Part shown: positions 10,853 to 20,618 of the stretch, one piece after another
Numbering within the stretch: the stretch's first letter is position 1
Layout: each line of letters opens with the position of its first letter
Source of the DNA: Prostheceraeus crozeri
Taxonomy: Eukaryota > Platyhelminthes > Polycladida > Euryleptidae
Reading direction: 5' to 3'
Length of the DNA stretch: 64,000 nt
NCBI GenBank assembly: GCA_907163375.1
Contig: CAJQUW010006825.1
Coordinates: 35,931 to 99,930, forward strand
Notes under the pieces: generated by a model
Told to the model about the DNA's origin: nothing
Database searches by the model: none
What the model saw: the letters and a program-made list of their open reading frames with translations, nothing else
Translations under genes and position numbers: made by a program

Positions 10853-12625
10853 AATCGCGATAACACGGTAAATCTTTCTAACTTGACACTGCCTCACATT
10901 GATTTGAAAATGCAAAGTAAATGATTTTTCAGTTCAAAATTCGTCTTTAGACTTAATGAACGAGCTGAAAGCAGTGTCTACATCAAATTTCAATAACTTT
11001 TCTGTTACTAAATATTCTCAGACGCTCCGTTTTACAGTAAATGGACTTAAGTGTGGCTATTGTAGTCCCTGTGGCTTTCACGAGGTCGAAATGATATTTC
11101 TATGCGCCTTTCTCCTGGCACCACCATGAAAAATGGCTTGCCGCTGGGAATCGAACCCAGTCCTCGATCTGTTAACGTGGCGTGAGGATCACCAAGACCA
11201 GCGAAGCAAACTCTCCACGATCGTGTCATGAGAAAGCAAAGGTTTCCGCGCGCATTATGACGTCATCCTCCTAATTTGTTTTTATTACAATCCAAGAGGA
11301 CCTTCTGCGGGGTCGCCTGGAAGCAGTTGCTATTGTTATTTATTTTATAATCCCATAGTAGATTTTTTGAACAACCCAGTGCTTTGTTTAGAACCCTTTC
11401 TCAGAGCTTTAAGAGCCCAATTTTTCATTGTTGTTTCAGACTAATTTATTTTCACTTAAATGTGGATGACATTGCTTCTTCAATTGTATTTGGTTGGATA
11501 ACACTTAAAATCTGAAACTCATTAATGAAGATAAGCAGTGAAGCAGAATAATGCAACATCGTTTATCACATTCGTTGCTCGTTTGATAAGAAGACTGTTA
11601 CTGTGATATTATTTACATTTAGGGTGGGTTTATCAGCGACCAGGTTACACATTACCATCTAATGCAAACACAGTAAAAGACAAATTTGCAGATTAAGTAC
11701 ATGACACTGTTACTCTTTTGCTATACTAAGTGGAAAACTGCTGCAACAGAACTTCGAAGCCGACCACCGGTCTCAGAATGGCGCCGGTCCGACCTTGTTC
11801 ATCAACAAGATATGAATCCTGGTCCTGGGCCTCTCCCAGATCGGATTCACCTTTGAATTAGGCTTCAGAGTTTGTCTTCATGTAGAGCGATAAAATGAGG
11901 ATTAAAATTACTACAGCTTTTTGTGCAAAAATCTAGATGAAACGCCGTTCTGCCATGTGTCAGACTTTTATTTCCCACTTTCATTTCTTGAATGATAAGT
12001 GCCATTCAAGGATGCAGAATGTATCTGTTAAAAAAGTCTTTAGCCTGACCCGACCTAGGTTTGAAGCCAGGTCTCCCAGACAGAGTTAACACTGCTTCAC
12101 AAGGTCAGTGCGCACTACGCAGGTCAAATTCAGCATTAATTAAATAAATATCTCAGACAAGCTAATTGCATTCCGTCGCAATAGATGCTTAGTAGTGCTA
12201 CTGCTGTTAGAAACTATTTTCTGCATCATTGAATAAGGAATCGCGTTAAATAAGGATGTGGTAGTCTCTATTTTTGAACCACCAGTCACTATTCATTTTG
12301 AAGATTGATTACACTCGCATCCTGCTTCTTGCTGTCGTCCTTCTTATGACATACTGTACACAGTTAAGCAAATGAGGATGCGATTATTCTTTGTCAAGGA
12401 TTTACTTAGGCGCTCCATTTTGTAGATTTTCATATTATCCAAATTTCAGTTTCTAGGACCAAAGAATGATCTTGATAATGGGAGTGGGGAGAGCATCAAT
12501 CACATATACACTTTCACATCTCTTGTCTTAATAATCTATCGAAAGATGATTAAAGCCGAGCAAGGGATACATACACTGAGCGTCATAAATTTTCCGTCAA
12601 CTTGAAAATTCATTTGACCTGGTAA
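10853..12625. other. Gene-free spacer with decayed SINE-like pieces
   Basis: No open frame of interest. Besides the tRNA-like unit near 11085-11240, a second weak tRNA-like T-arm lies near 12050-12080 on the minus strand. Nothing else can be supported. Confidence 0.6.
11050..11240 (-). repeat. tRNA-derived SINE-like element
   Basis: On the minus strand a perfect T-arm, CTGGG-TTCGATT-CCCAG (B box), follows a weaker A-box-like stretch (GGTCTTGGTGATCC). A non-tRNA tail of about 90 bp continues to about 11050. The cloverleaf cannot be completed: no acceptor stem closes and the anticodon arm is irregular. So this is better read as a SINE head than as a tRNA gene. Confidence 0.5.
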
Positions 12626-12631
12626 GATTCA

Positions 12632-13310
12632 AGTAGTAATAAAACGGCGAACACTCGACGGGCGCGCCCCTCTCCCCCTCCCCCCTCTGGAACGACAGAG
12701 GTCTGTCGTGGTGTGCCGGCCAGGTTGGTCGACGTGAACAAAATGTTCGCTGACGTCCCCCCCCCTCTGTGGAACGACAGAGTGTCGTGGTGGACTTGGG
12801 CGACCGCCAGGTTTTGACTTGAGGCTATAGTGTGTTATGATTTTCGTGAAATCTGATGAATGTTGGGTTGAAAATGGGATATGTTTCGAGTGGAAGCAGT
12901 GCTCGGATGGGAAAACGGAGGCCAGATTCGGATTCAGCGTGAAATTCTGCATCTGTATGGTGAATTTGAAAGCAATCGGAGAGAAAAATTTTCGCTGACG
13001 TCCCCCCCTCGGCACCGACCTTCCAACTTTGCTTCTAGTGGACGGATTTTGTCGTGCAATAGCTCGTTTGAAAGCTAAGAGTGAGACAAATTCACTGAAA
13101 GAATCGGCTTGTTCATATCTGCCTTCGTTTAGATGTGAGACGCCATTTAAGATTTTGGGAGATTGGTGAAAAACGACAGAGTTAGAATTTTGGACGTTTT
13201 GGGCTGTAGCGTCAAAACGAAGCATCGGAGAGCAAAACGGATTTCAGATTTGGAATCAGCATGAAATTCTCTATCAACATGGTGAGTTTCAAGTCAGTCG
13301 GAGAGAAAAA
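12632..13310 (+). repeat. Left terminal inverted repeat of Polinton 1
   Basis: Matches the reverse complement of about 42975-43631 plus 44078-44096. It contains C-rich words ('gacgtcccccc', 'ctctggaacgacagag') and a module, 'tggacggattttgtcgtgcaatagctcgtttgaaagc', that recurs at 13365 and is amplified in the second Polinton. Open frames across it are not genes. Confidence 0.9.
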
Positions 13311-13584
13311 ATTTTTGCTGACGTCCCCCCCTCGGGAGAGCTAGCTTCGATCTTGGCTTCTAGTGGACGGATTTTGTCGTGCAATAGCTCGTTTGAAAGC
13401 TAAGAGTGAGACAAATTCACTGAAAGAAACGGCTTGTTCCTATCTGTCTTCGTTAAGATGTGAGACGCCATTTAAGATTTTGGGAGATTGGCGAAAAATT
13501 TTGGCGGATTGGTAAACGGAGGCCAGATTTGGAATCAGCTTGATGTTTTTGTCCAATGAGGATCGTCATCCAATGAGAATCAAG

Positions 13585-13625
13585 CATTTCTATATAAATA
13601 GCGAGCCTTCCACAGTGAGAATCAT
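13585..13625 (+). promoter_or_regulatory. TATA promoter of the Polinton leader gene
   Basis: TATATAAATA at 13591-13600, followed by CCACAGTGAGAATC (an arthropod-like initiator context) about 20-25 bp downstream. The same arrangement, with TTTATAAATAG, is kept at 59563-59610 in the second element. Confidence 0.65.
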
Positions 13626-13692
13626 TCCATCATTGAATCACACGAGTGACGGACGCACATTTTCTCTCTCTCTATTCTATTATCCAACTAAA

Positions 13693-14467
13693 ATGGTAAG
13701 TCGCTACTTTCCTCCCTCTCCTCCCTTGAACGTAAACTTAATACAATCTTTTTCATTTTCAGGCATCCACTCCATCTGCTACACTAGTAGGACAAAATGG
13801 CGGTCAAACGTTACAAGGTTCGCTACGATCAGATCATCTACAACTGAGGCCAGTGGAAGAAACAACCAAGGTACATAATCCTACACCGCTACAGCGTAAA
13901 ATTAAACAAGTCTTGCGTTATGACGATCATAGCGTAGTACTCCAAACGGGAATGCTCCCTTCCACGGATGTCAAGATAATGCACAATCAGTATGGGGACT
14001 ACATACTGATCCCCGTGAGTCCGTACATTCGCCGCCAACTTGATATTATTGAGGAGTACGTGACATTAAATATGGACATTCCTACTCCTCTTGCTCAAGA
14101 GTGGAGGGCGAGAGATGACAAGGATACTCCCTATAGAAAGATTTGGGATGGTAATCACATTTGCCTACCGGTATCACATTGGTGCACTTACTATAAGAAG
14201 GAGGGGGATCATTCAATACCCATCAGATGTGATGAGCTCGGAGAAGGTACTTGGGATATCCTTTTCAAAGTGAATGGGCTATATTATGGTCGACACAAGG
14301 ATAATAAAATAGCCTCTCTCTCCATGCATATGGAATCCATCCTATATATTCCAAAACCACCCAACGTGGACGACATAATTGATCAAATCCTTAACAGCAG
14401 TGGTACGAAGCGCAAGTCGGAGAAGAATGCTACCTCAAAACGCAAATCAAAGAAGGAGAATTGCTAG
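13693..14467 (+). CDS. Conserved Polinton leader protein with 67-bp intron
   Basis: The ATG at 13693-13695 is followed at once by GTAAGT; a pyrimidine-rich stretch and CAG end the presumed intron at 13762. The second Polinton has the same ATG and an intron of the same length (59675-59741). The main frame (from about 13855) reads LQRKIKQVLRYDDHSVVL, then GDYILIPVSPYIRRQLDII, then HICLPVSHWCTYYKK, then DELGEGTWDILFKV, and ends in a Lys-rich, nuclear-signal-like tail. I do not recognise a domain. Conservation between the two elements is high at the protein level. It sits first after the left terminal repeat with its own TATA promoter, so an early or regulatory role is a guess. Confidence 0.7.
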
Positions 14468-14484
14468 TCCTTTCCTAACTCTAC

Positions 14485-14627
14485 CCTATGACAATTCGCT
14501 TATGTGCTTTGAGTGTCGTAGACGTGGTCTTATTAGATACATTTTACTTCTTCGTTGCCATCATATCATTTGTGTATTTTGTCGTGAAAAGCATCGATGT
14601 AATTCTTCATTTTGTAATATGTTATAG
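14485..14627 (+). CDS. Small RING-like zinc-finger protein
   Basis: A frame from about 14485 (YDNSLMCFECRRRGLIRYI, then LLRCHHIICVFCREKHRC) shows the C-x2-C ... C-x-H-x3-C-x2-C ... C spacing of a short RING or treble-clef finger. ATG codons are at about 14485 and 14503, giving roughly 41-47 residues. A related sequence follows the leader gene in the second Polinton. The function, perhaps a ubiquitin ligase or nucleic-acid binding, is inferred from the cysteines only. Confidence 0.5.
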
Positions 14628-14679
14628 AACGTTTCCTTAGATGTGTAAATTTCCGTTTTAGGCTTCTATCATCATTTTT

Positions 14680-15210
14680 ATGGATTGTGAGGGTGAACCT
14701 GTACAGGAGCTCAGTGCTATTGCTATGAACAATTGGACATATCAGATTGTTAGTGTCTATCATCAACATGCCAACTGCGATCCCAATGTTGATCAATGGG
14801 CGAGAAAACACATTCATGGACTTAATCTGAAATATTTGCAAGACTACGGCTTTTCTTGTGACAGTGCTCTTCTTATTGACTTTAAACGATGGTTAGCTGC
14901 TTTCAATGTTATACGCATCTTTTGTAATAATCCTGGTAAGGAGAGGAAAGTATTTCCCAATCTAATCATTGATGACATTTTGCTCCCGCCTTGGGATAGT
15001 AGAGTGAATCAACATTATCATGAAGTCACGAAACGTTTTAAGGATTCGTCTGTTCCTATTTTGTCTGTTCGTTGTAGTAGCTATGTTCATAACCAATGCT
15101 TCTTTCCTCCTTACCTCAACACTGCCAAAGTCCTGTATGGTTATCATTGCTCGCTGTATGATAGTTACCAGCTGTATCTATTTTATCTGTTTCAAACCAT
15201 TGATTTATAA
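14680..15210 (+). CDS. DEDD exonuclease-like protein
   Basis: The protein opens with IIIFMDCEGEPVQELSAIAM (numbering from a few codons before the ATG), a D-x-E motif on a hydrophobic strand as in ExoI of DnaQ/DEDD nucleases. It then has HIHGLNLKYLQDYGFSCD and a strand, NVIRIFCNNP, where DEDD enzymes have their third motif. A matching sequence is found in the second Polinton at about 60700-61250. The reading frame here is 176 codons. A 3'-5' exonuclease helping replication or counter-defence would suit a Polinton, but the later catalytic residues are not clear, so the call is tentative. An AG at 14661-14662 just upstream could be a splice acceptor. Confidence 0.5.
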   Translation: MDCEGEPVQELSAIAMNNWTYQIVSVYHQHANCDPNVDQWARKHIHGLNLKYLQDYGFSCDSALLIDFKRWLAAFNVIRIFCNNPGKERKVFPNLIIDDILLPPWDSRVNQHYHEVTKRFKDSSVPILSVRCSSYVHNQCFFPPYLNTAKVLYGYHCSLYDSYQLYLFYLFQTIDL

Positions 15211-15297
15211 TGCATGCTTGTTACCGTTATTCAATAAATGTTACTATGAGAAGAGTTGTTGTTTTCATGCAATGGATGGCTTAGATAAAGGGCGATC

Positions 15298-15708
15298 ATG
15301 TCTTTCTCAAATGACTGTGGAACATTACATTTTCATAGGCAAAGTTTAAAAGGAGCTGTTCAAGATTATGCGATAAATTTTCATAAAGATGAGACCGACA
15401 TCGAAGCAGTGGTCGATGATGCTAGCACTCTATTTCTAGAATTAATGAATACATTCTCTGATAGCATTATCATGGCGCGATTAGTTGCGAAAATTAAGTT
15501 TAGTCATTTTGGAAAGGAAGAGGTGGAAAGTCGCTCTTTCCATTTTGCTTCTTATTCAATGGAAGTTGTAGATCACCCCGAAGAATTTTTTAAAAGACAT
15601 ATGATAAAAATTGCTGAACGTCTTAACGCATTTAACCATCATGGTAGCAGTCTAGTGATTGAAGCGATTTCAGATATTCACATTCAACTTTCCATAAAGA
15701 AAAATTGA
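15298..15708 (+). CDS. Conserved Polinton protein of unknown function (136 aa)
   Basis: The frame MSFSNDCGTLHFHRQSLKGA continues through IIMARLVAKIKFSHFGKEE, SFHFASYSMEVVDHPEEFF and AFNHHGSSLVIEAISDIHI to a stop that overlaps the next start by a few bases. It has no signal peptide or membrane segment and no catalytic motif I can name. From memory, proteins with the 'FHFxSYSxE.V......F..H..KI..R...FN.HGS' pattern occur near other metazoan Polinton genes, so I take it as a structural or replication accessory. Tight packing with its neighbours suggests one transcription unit. Confidence 0.6.
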   Translation: MSFSNDCGTLHFHRQSLKGAVQDYAINFHKDETDIEAVVDDASTLFLELMNTFSDSIIMARLVAKIKFSHFGKEEVESRSFHFASYSMEVVDHPEEFFKRHMIKIAERLNAFNHHGSSLVIEAISDIHIQLSIKKN

Positions 15709-16034
15709 AAATGCAGTGGTACTTGATTGTAGCACAACTGGTTTTCGAGCTATGTCTGCTCACTCTCGAAGTATATTCCTTCTGTACATGCGTCTATTAT
15801 TTAGAAAAGGCTAGCAAATTCATATCTTCAAAAAGACTTGCTATAAACATCAGTAACGGTGAAACTATGTGTTGTGATGTATGTAAGCGAAAGGATGGAA
15901 ATGAAAAGCGCATCTTCAAGAGATGTAAGCATGCTTTTTGTCAACGCTGTTTCATACGTAATTGCGTTCAACTTTGCAAATGTAACCACTGTGATATTGC
16001 TCATTTCGAGTGTCACTTCTGCCGCAATGGTTAG
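15705..16034 (+). CDS. Membrane-anchored RING-finger-like protein
   Basis: The 109-residue frame starts with a hydrophobic stretch (residues 4-30, YLIVAQLVFELCLLTLEV) that could be a signal anchor. It then has a Cys/His cluster from residue about 56: CCDVCKRKDGNEKRIF, KRCKHAFCQRCF, CKCNHCDIAHFECHFC. The C-x2-C...C-x-H-x2-C-x2-C...C-x2-C order is that of a RING finger. With the small RING-like protein at 14485 it makes a pair. An E3 ubiquitin ligase role at a membrane is inference. Confidence 0.6.
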   Translation: MKMQWYLIVAQLVFELCLLTLEVYSFCTCVYYLEKASKFISSKRLAINISNGETMCCDVCKRKDGNEKRIFKRCKHAFCQRCFIRNCVQLCKCNHCDIAHFECHFCRNG

Positions 16035-16059
16035 TACCTATGCAAATGTGGTAAAGATA

Positions 16060-16455
16060 GGTTCAGTCTAATGATGTTGTTGTATTGGATGATCTATTAA
16101 AAGAAAGTAAGAATTCCAAAGATGTTACAGATATGTTCACTCGCGTGGCACATCATAAAAGGTGCTTTATCATCTATATCACACAAATTTTTTTCCTGAT
16201 GGAAAAGAAGCTCGTACACGATACCTGAATACACACTATTATGCTATTTTCAAGAATCCGCGAGATGAAAGTCAATTTGAAATTTTAGCGCGACAAGTTG
16301 CACCCAGAGGATCAAAAGCCTTAATTGAAATTTTTGAAGCAGCTACTGAAAAACCATACGGTTACTTATTCATTGACTTTACGCAAGAGTGTCCGGAAGA
16401 ATTTAGATTTCGAAGTGATATTTTGAAAACTCCCATGATTATCTACAAACTATAA
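16060..16455 (+). pseudogene. Polinton packaging ATPase (A32/FtsK-type), partial
   Basis: The sequence contains a Walker B-like strand (VVVLDDLL) and the strongly conserved C-terminal region of Polinton and adintovirus packaging ATPases: LNTHYYAIFKNPRDESQFEI, then LARQVAPRGSKALIEI, then EKPYGYLFIDFTQECPEE. This enzyme drives DNA into capsids. The gene looks broken here. It stands where expected, beside virion and integrase genes. Confidence 0.8.
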
Positions 16456-16469
16456 GTTCTTATTCTCGC

Positions 16470-17144
16470 ATGATTGTTATTCCTCAGGATGAATATGTAC
16501 AATTGACTGCCATGCAGCAAGTAAAGCAACCTCTTGCAAATCAAATGTATAGGAAAGAAATAGATTATCTGCAAAATGTTCACATCAAAGATCCACATCG
16601 TGCTGTATTATTACAATCGGAAACTGTTGAGCAATTGAAAAACTTGAAGAATCAGATGCGTGACCCTGTATCGACTGCTACACCTTTAGCATCTCGCGCA
16701 CAGGCCATATCTCTTTTCAACAGTATTGAACCCCACCTCAATGTAAATGATAGAGGAGAAATCATTACAGATGAAAATAAAGTGATTGATGCTTCACGTT
16801 ATGAAGACTTGATTCAGTATGCGACACGTAGAAAGCGCCGTCAGGACTATGTTCCACCTGGTTGGACATACTTTCTTAAACTATTGAAAAAGCATAATGT
16901 GCCAAAATTTGCTTTGAATAATGAGACATTGAAAGAACTTGATTCAACAGTGGCTACTGCTCCAATGCTTCAGACGATGAAAATGCCAACAAATTGGTTT
17001 AAGACGTCACCTGCTACATCCCCTCCCACACTCACTAAGCAAACAAGAGGAAGAACTCGACGTAGATCTACACCACCACTAAAACTAGTAAAAGGAAAAC
17101 GTAAAACAGCTCCTCCCAAGAAATACATGTTCTCAGACTATTAA
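16470..17144 (+). CDS. Polinton virion-associated protein candidate (224 aa)
   Basis: The frame begins MIVIPQDEYVQLTAMQQVK and contains a helical region (QMYRKEIDYLQNVHI, ETVEQLKNLKNQMRDP), then YATRRKRRQDYVPPGWTYFL. A basic Pro/Arg/Lys-rich tail (TRGRTRRRSTPP, KGKRKTAPPKK) resembles DNA-condensing virion proteins. Similar 'IP.DEY..L' proteins occur beside the ATPase in other Polintons, as I remember them. The next gene starts 2 bp after its stop. The function is not established. Confidence 0.6.
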   Translation: MIVIPQDEYVQLTAMQQVKQPLANQMYRKEIDYLQNVHIKDPHRAVLLQSETVEQLKNLKNQMRDPVSTATPLASRAQAISLFNSIEPHLNVNDRGEIITDENKVIDASRYEDLIQYATRRKRRQDYVPPGWTYFLKLLKKHNVPKFALNNETLKELDSTVATAPMLQTMKMPTNWFKTSPATSPPTLTKQTRGRTRRRSTPPLKLVKGKRKTAPPKKYMFSDY

Positions 17145-17145
17145 T

Positions 17146-17361
17146 ATGAAGCAGATGTGTTGCTTACCATGTAATGAACTGCCGGAGGTGAGTGTCGTTG
17201 TCACTTGCACTTGCTGCGCCAGCTCTCACAATGAACCTCCTAAGCAATGTGAACATGATCGCAAAACCGCTAAAGCTAAATGCTGCAGTTGTTGTAAATG
17301 TAGAAAGGCAAGAAAGCAAAAAGATGAGAAGGAGGAAAAAGAGTCAGTCGTCATCGACTGA
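17146..17361 (+). CDS. Small cysteine-rich protein
   Basis: A 71-residue frame starts directly after the stop of the previous gene and holds many paired cysteines (CCLPC, CTCC, CCSCCKCR) before a charged tail (KQKDEKEEKES). It overlaps, in another frame, sequence that could be the upstream end of the integrase gene. Its position and start suggest a real gene, but its short length leaves doubt. Confidence 0.4.
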   Translation: MKQMCCLPCNELPEVSVVVTCTCCASSHNEPPKQCEHDRKTAKAKCCSCCKCRKARKQKDEKEEKESVVID

Positions 17362-18148
17362 GCGTTTGAAGTCAATCTATTATGATGTAAAACATCCGGC
17401 AGGATTTGCATCGATCAAGAAATTATCAAAAGCGAGTGGTCTTCCACAATCACAAGTGAAACGATGGTTAAGGGGTCAGGCTACCTATACACTCCACAAA
17501 CAAGCGAAAAAGAAGTACCGCACCCGCCATTATATTGTTCATGACATCGATGAACAGTGGCAAGCAGATTTGTGCGATATCGCCTCCATTTCAAAACATA
17601 ACTCGGGCAATAATTTTATTTTAACCGTCATTGATATTTTCTCACGTTATGCGTGGGCTCAACCTTTAAAAACTAAAGAAGGGAAAGGAGTAGCAAAAGC
17701 ATTCCAAACAATTTTTCGAGAAGGTCGCATTCCAAAAAGAATTCAGAGTGATCAAGGAAAAGAGTTTGAAAATCAGCATGTGAGAAGATTATTTGAGAGG
17801 CATGACATTGAGTTGTTTAGTGTAAAGAGTGCTTATAAAGCTGCACTCGTTGAACCTTTTAATCGCACATTAAAAAATCGCTTGTGGCGACATTTTACTG
17901 CCAACTTGACACAAAATTGGACAAAGGTTCTACAAGATACACTCCATGCCTACAATCACTCTATCCATCGTTCTATTGGACTCAGACCAGTAGATGTAAA
18001 TGCTGACAATGTAGATAAAGTGCGCGAATCATTCCAACGTAAACGCACTCATGTGAAAAGTGATGTGAAAATTGGTGATAAAGTTCGTATCTCAAAAGTG
18101 AAAAGTGTTTTTGCTAAAGGGTACCTTCCGAATTGGACAGAGGAGGTA
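17324..18148 (+). pseudogene. Polinton integrase, first copy, cut by Tc1 element
   Basis: From MRRRKKSQSSSTERLKS the frame gives a helix-turn-helix-like N-part (FASIKKLSKASGLPQSQVKR). Next is the retroviral-type catalytic core: QADLCDIASISKHN (first Asp), then RIQSDQGKEFEN (second Asp), then AALVEPFNRTLKNR (Glu). The SH3-like part begins at GDKVRISKVKS. It inserts Polinton DNA and makes the 6-bp duplication. The coding sequence is interrupted at 18148 by the Tc1-type element. Bases 17580-18148 recur at 21023-21591. Confidence 0.88.
17580..18148 (+). repeat. 569-bp direct repeat of integrase, left copy
   Basis: Matches 21023-21591 without gaps and with only a few base differences (offset 3443). 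The two copies flank 2,874 bp of foreign DNA. Confidence 0.9.
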
Positions 18149-20010
18149 CAGTTATGGCCAAAAGTCACCGGACACTGACATTTTTATGGATATTAGTTGA
18201 AATATTCGGCGCATCGCTTCGATACTCTAGAATAATATGTTTGTATCACTGCGTCATCTACCAACAGTAGCAAAATTTAAATCAAATTTCATTAACCCAA
18301 CCTTTTTGAGCAAATTTACGTTTTGGCCATAAGTCACCGGACAACCAAAATGTGAACATTCATTATTTTAACTGGTCCATATTTTCTGATGTAGGAACTC
18401 AATTGCTCCTTTGTTTGCTGTTTTCTATTCTTCAAGCACATCATTTTTAATAACCGAAAAAGAAAAAATTCAAATTTCAAATTTGGAAGGGAACGGCGGC
18501 TTGGCCAAAAGTCACCGGACACTTTCTTTATCAGCTTAGTGAAAAACATGTTCTTTAGACCATTTCTGTGATAGGTTATTGTGTTTAATCTAATGGAATC
18601 TTTTCACATGCTAAATAATATCTATGAAAAACATCGTTGTTATGTTAGATTTTTATAAAGTGATAATATTAAAATATGACTTTAAATTAACTAGACCCGA
18701 ACTTATTCAAATGAAATTGATTGGGAAATAAATTTATTTTAAAGTTAATCAAATCTAAGTAGACTGTTATTTGACTGTTTTGTTTAGACTGTTTTGTTTT
18801 GTCTTTGAGAAATCCCCATCTACACCCATTTACTTTGATCTACACAAATCAAAATATCGTTTTATGGAAAAACATTTCTATTAGGTTTCTACATCAGGAT
18901 TCGAAAATAAACAATCCATCACGAATTTCAGTGCCTGGTAGGAAATCCCTTCGCCTGAATCACTGATCTCAGTCGTCGTTGCATGCTGTCAACCAGTTGT
19001 GTGCAAGATGCGGGGGTGATGACATGATGCCAAGCTTGAATGATGGCAGAAATGATTTCTGATTTGGATTTTGGGGCCCTCTCGTAGATTACACGTCCAA
19101 CAACAGCCCAAAGATTTTCAATGGGATTGACATCTGGACTTTGACCAGGCCAATCTTGGATGTGCTCCACCTCGTTCCTTGCGAGCCATTCTTTAATAGT
19201 TTTCGCCCGATGACATGGGGCATTGTCATCTTGAAAAATTGCTCCTCCTTCGGGATAATGATCTTGTCGAGTACGAAGCAGCTCATTCTGGAGAACGTCA
19301 AGATAAACTTTCTGGTTTACCCTCTCACCATTTTCAAATATTCTCAGCCTGCCAACGCCTTTGTTGGAGAAGCATCCCCACACCATCACACTGAGAGGAT
19401 GCTTAGTCGTCGCCATTGTGCACTTTGGTAGGTAGCGTTCTCCGATTCTTCGTCTGACTCTGAGCGACCCTCGATTACCGTGTAGATCAAAGAACGATTC
19501 ATCCGAGAATATCACTCTTTGCCAGTACTCTGGGCCTTTCTCAGCATACTTTTGGGCAAACAAAGCTCTTCTACGCCTTTGAAAGGCATTCACGAAAGGT
19601 TTCTTTGCTGGTCGTCTACAGCTGAAGCCTGCGTGTTGTAGTCGCCTTCCGATGGTTCTCTCATTCATTGAAGCTCCGAAGTCTCCGAGGGTCGCCTTGA
19701 TTTGCTTCGAAGACAAAAATCGATTTTGTTCACAGCGCCGAATAATCACTCTGTCCAGTCTTTCAGATGAACGTCGAGGGCGACCCGTTCGTTTCTTTGT
19801 AGGAGAACCATGACCTGAGGGATTAGCAAGCCAACGACTTCTTATGTCGGAAACTGTTGATTTTGGGACACCCACTTTGACAGAGATTTTGCGAATGGCG
19901 TAGCCTTCTTTCAAGAGAGTCACAATCTCAGATCTCTTCTTCGGTGAGACTTGCTTTCGCATCGGCATCACTTTCGTTAGACGATCACTTCACTTGCACA
20001 GTTCAGTCAA
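18149..20010 (-). mobile_element. Tc1/mariner-type transposon, one end recognised
   Basis: The left end is clear: TA at 18147-18148, then CAGTTATGGCCAAAAGTCAC. The word TGGCCAAAAGTCACCGGACA is repeated in the same direction at about 18153, 18324 (one change) and 18503, which looks like a three-site subterminal array for transposase binding. The transposase gene lies at 18928-19971. I did not find the matching right terminus, so the boundary at about 20010 is a guess and the right end is probably lost. Confidence 0.75.
18928..19971 (-). CDS. Tc1-type transposase, DD35E, intact frame
   Basis: The 347-residue frame is uninterrupted. Residues 1-120 are paired helix-turn-helix domains (KKRSEIVTLLKEGYAIRKIS, then the GRPRR AT-hook-like motif, then MNERTIGRRLQHAGFSCRRP). 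The catalytic core has IFSDESFFDLHG (first Asp), QDDNAPCHRA (second Asp) and SPDVNPIENLW (Glu). I count 35 residues between the second Asp and Glu, one more than the classical Tc1 DD34E. All catalytic residues are present. Because the element seems to have lost one end, the protein could act only in trans. Confidence 0.88.
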   Translation of the reverse strand: MMPMRKQVSPKKRSEIVTLLKEGYAIRKISVKVGVPKSTVSDIRSRWLANPSGHGSPTKKRTGRPRRSSERLDRVIIRRCEQNRFLSSKQIKATLGDFGASMNERTIGRRLQHAGFSCRRPAKKPFVNAFQRRRRALFAQKYAEKGPEYWQRVIFSDESFFDLHGNRGSLRVRRRIGERYLPKCTMATTKHPLSVMVWGCFSNKGVGRLRIFENGERVNQKVYLDVLQNELLRTRQDHYPEGGAIFQDDNAPCHRAKTIKEWLARNEVEHIQDWPGQSPDVNPIENLWAVVGRVIYERAPKSKSEIISAIIQAWHHVITPASCTQLVDSMQRRLRSVIQAKGFPTRH

Positions 20011-20259
20011 CTTTTGAGAATGAAATGATTCAGATTTGTGACATGAACCTTGAATTTGAATTTTGAATCGGAAGTCGAGAGGTAACATAGAAATATGATT
20101 GCTTGTCAGGCGTCTCTCAAGCAAACCTGAAAATTGCAATAACTTAGTCCATAGAAAGCGAATCCCTGAAGGGGTGTAGAGTGCTGTACTGCGGTTTGAC
20201 AGACAAAGCAAAGTTCAAGGTGGGATGCAAAATAGACCATAGAAAGTAGGGTTTGACAT

Positions 20260-20340
20260 ATTCCCGAATTTCAAAGAACCGGTTCCGGTACCGAATCCGG
20301 TTCCAGTTTGCAAGAACCGGTTCCGGTACCGATACTTCCA
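20260..20340. repeat. Short 'aaccggttccggtaccga' tandem words
   Basis: AAGAACCGGTTCCGGTACCG occurs twice (about 20273 and 20311) with a related word between them. The words are self-complementary. They probably belong to the decayed hAT element that follows. Confidence 0.5.
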
Positions 20341-20618
20341 AAGTATTTAACACAAGCTAATCAGATTTTCTGTTGAATTGTAGTAATCATCCATATGGAT
20401 ATGGCCAGTTATTTAAGGTTGGGATTGATTAGGAACAGGTATTGAAAGTAGAAGTGGTATACGAATTGTGCTATATTGATTACAATAGTTGACGCGAACA
20501 AAAATATTCAGTTATCATGAAAATGAATTAGTTAATGGAGAACACAACAATTAACAGAACCCATCAGTACATCCAACGCTTAGATAATGTTTTGTTTTAG
20601 AAACACAAGCGTATTCAG

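Noticed and set aside
11085-11200. Functional tRNA gene
   Set aside because: Only the T-arm is good; the acceptor and anticodon stems do not form, so a SINE head is more likely.
12632-13310. 198-codon minus-strand frame in the terminal repeat, and its counterparts at 43216-43758
   Set aside because: The frames follow the inverted repeat and C-runs; the same DNA is open in several frames and no domain is seen.
17192-17323. Upstream start of the integrase frame
   Set aside because: The 5' part overlaps the Cys-rich frame and looks like its shadow; the Met at about 17324 is the more natural start.
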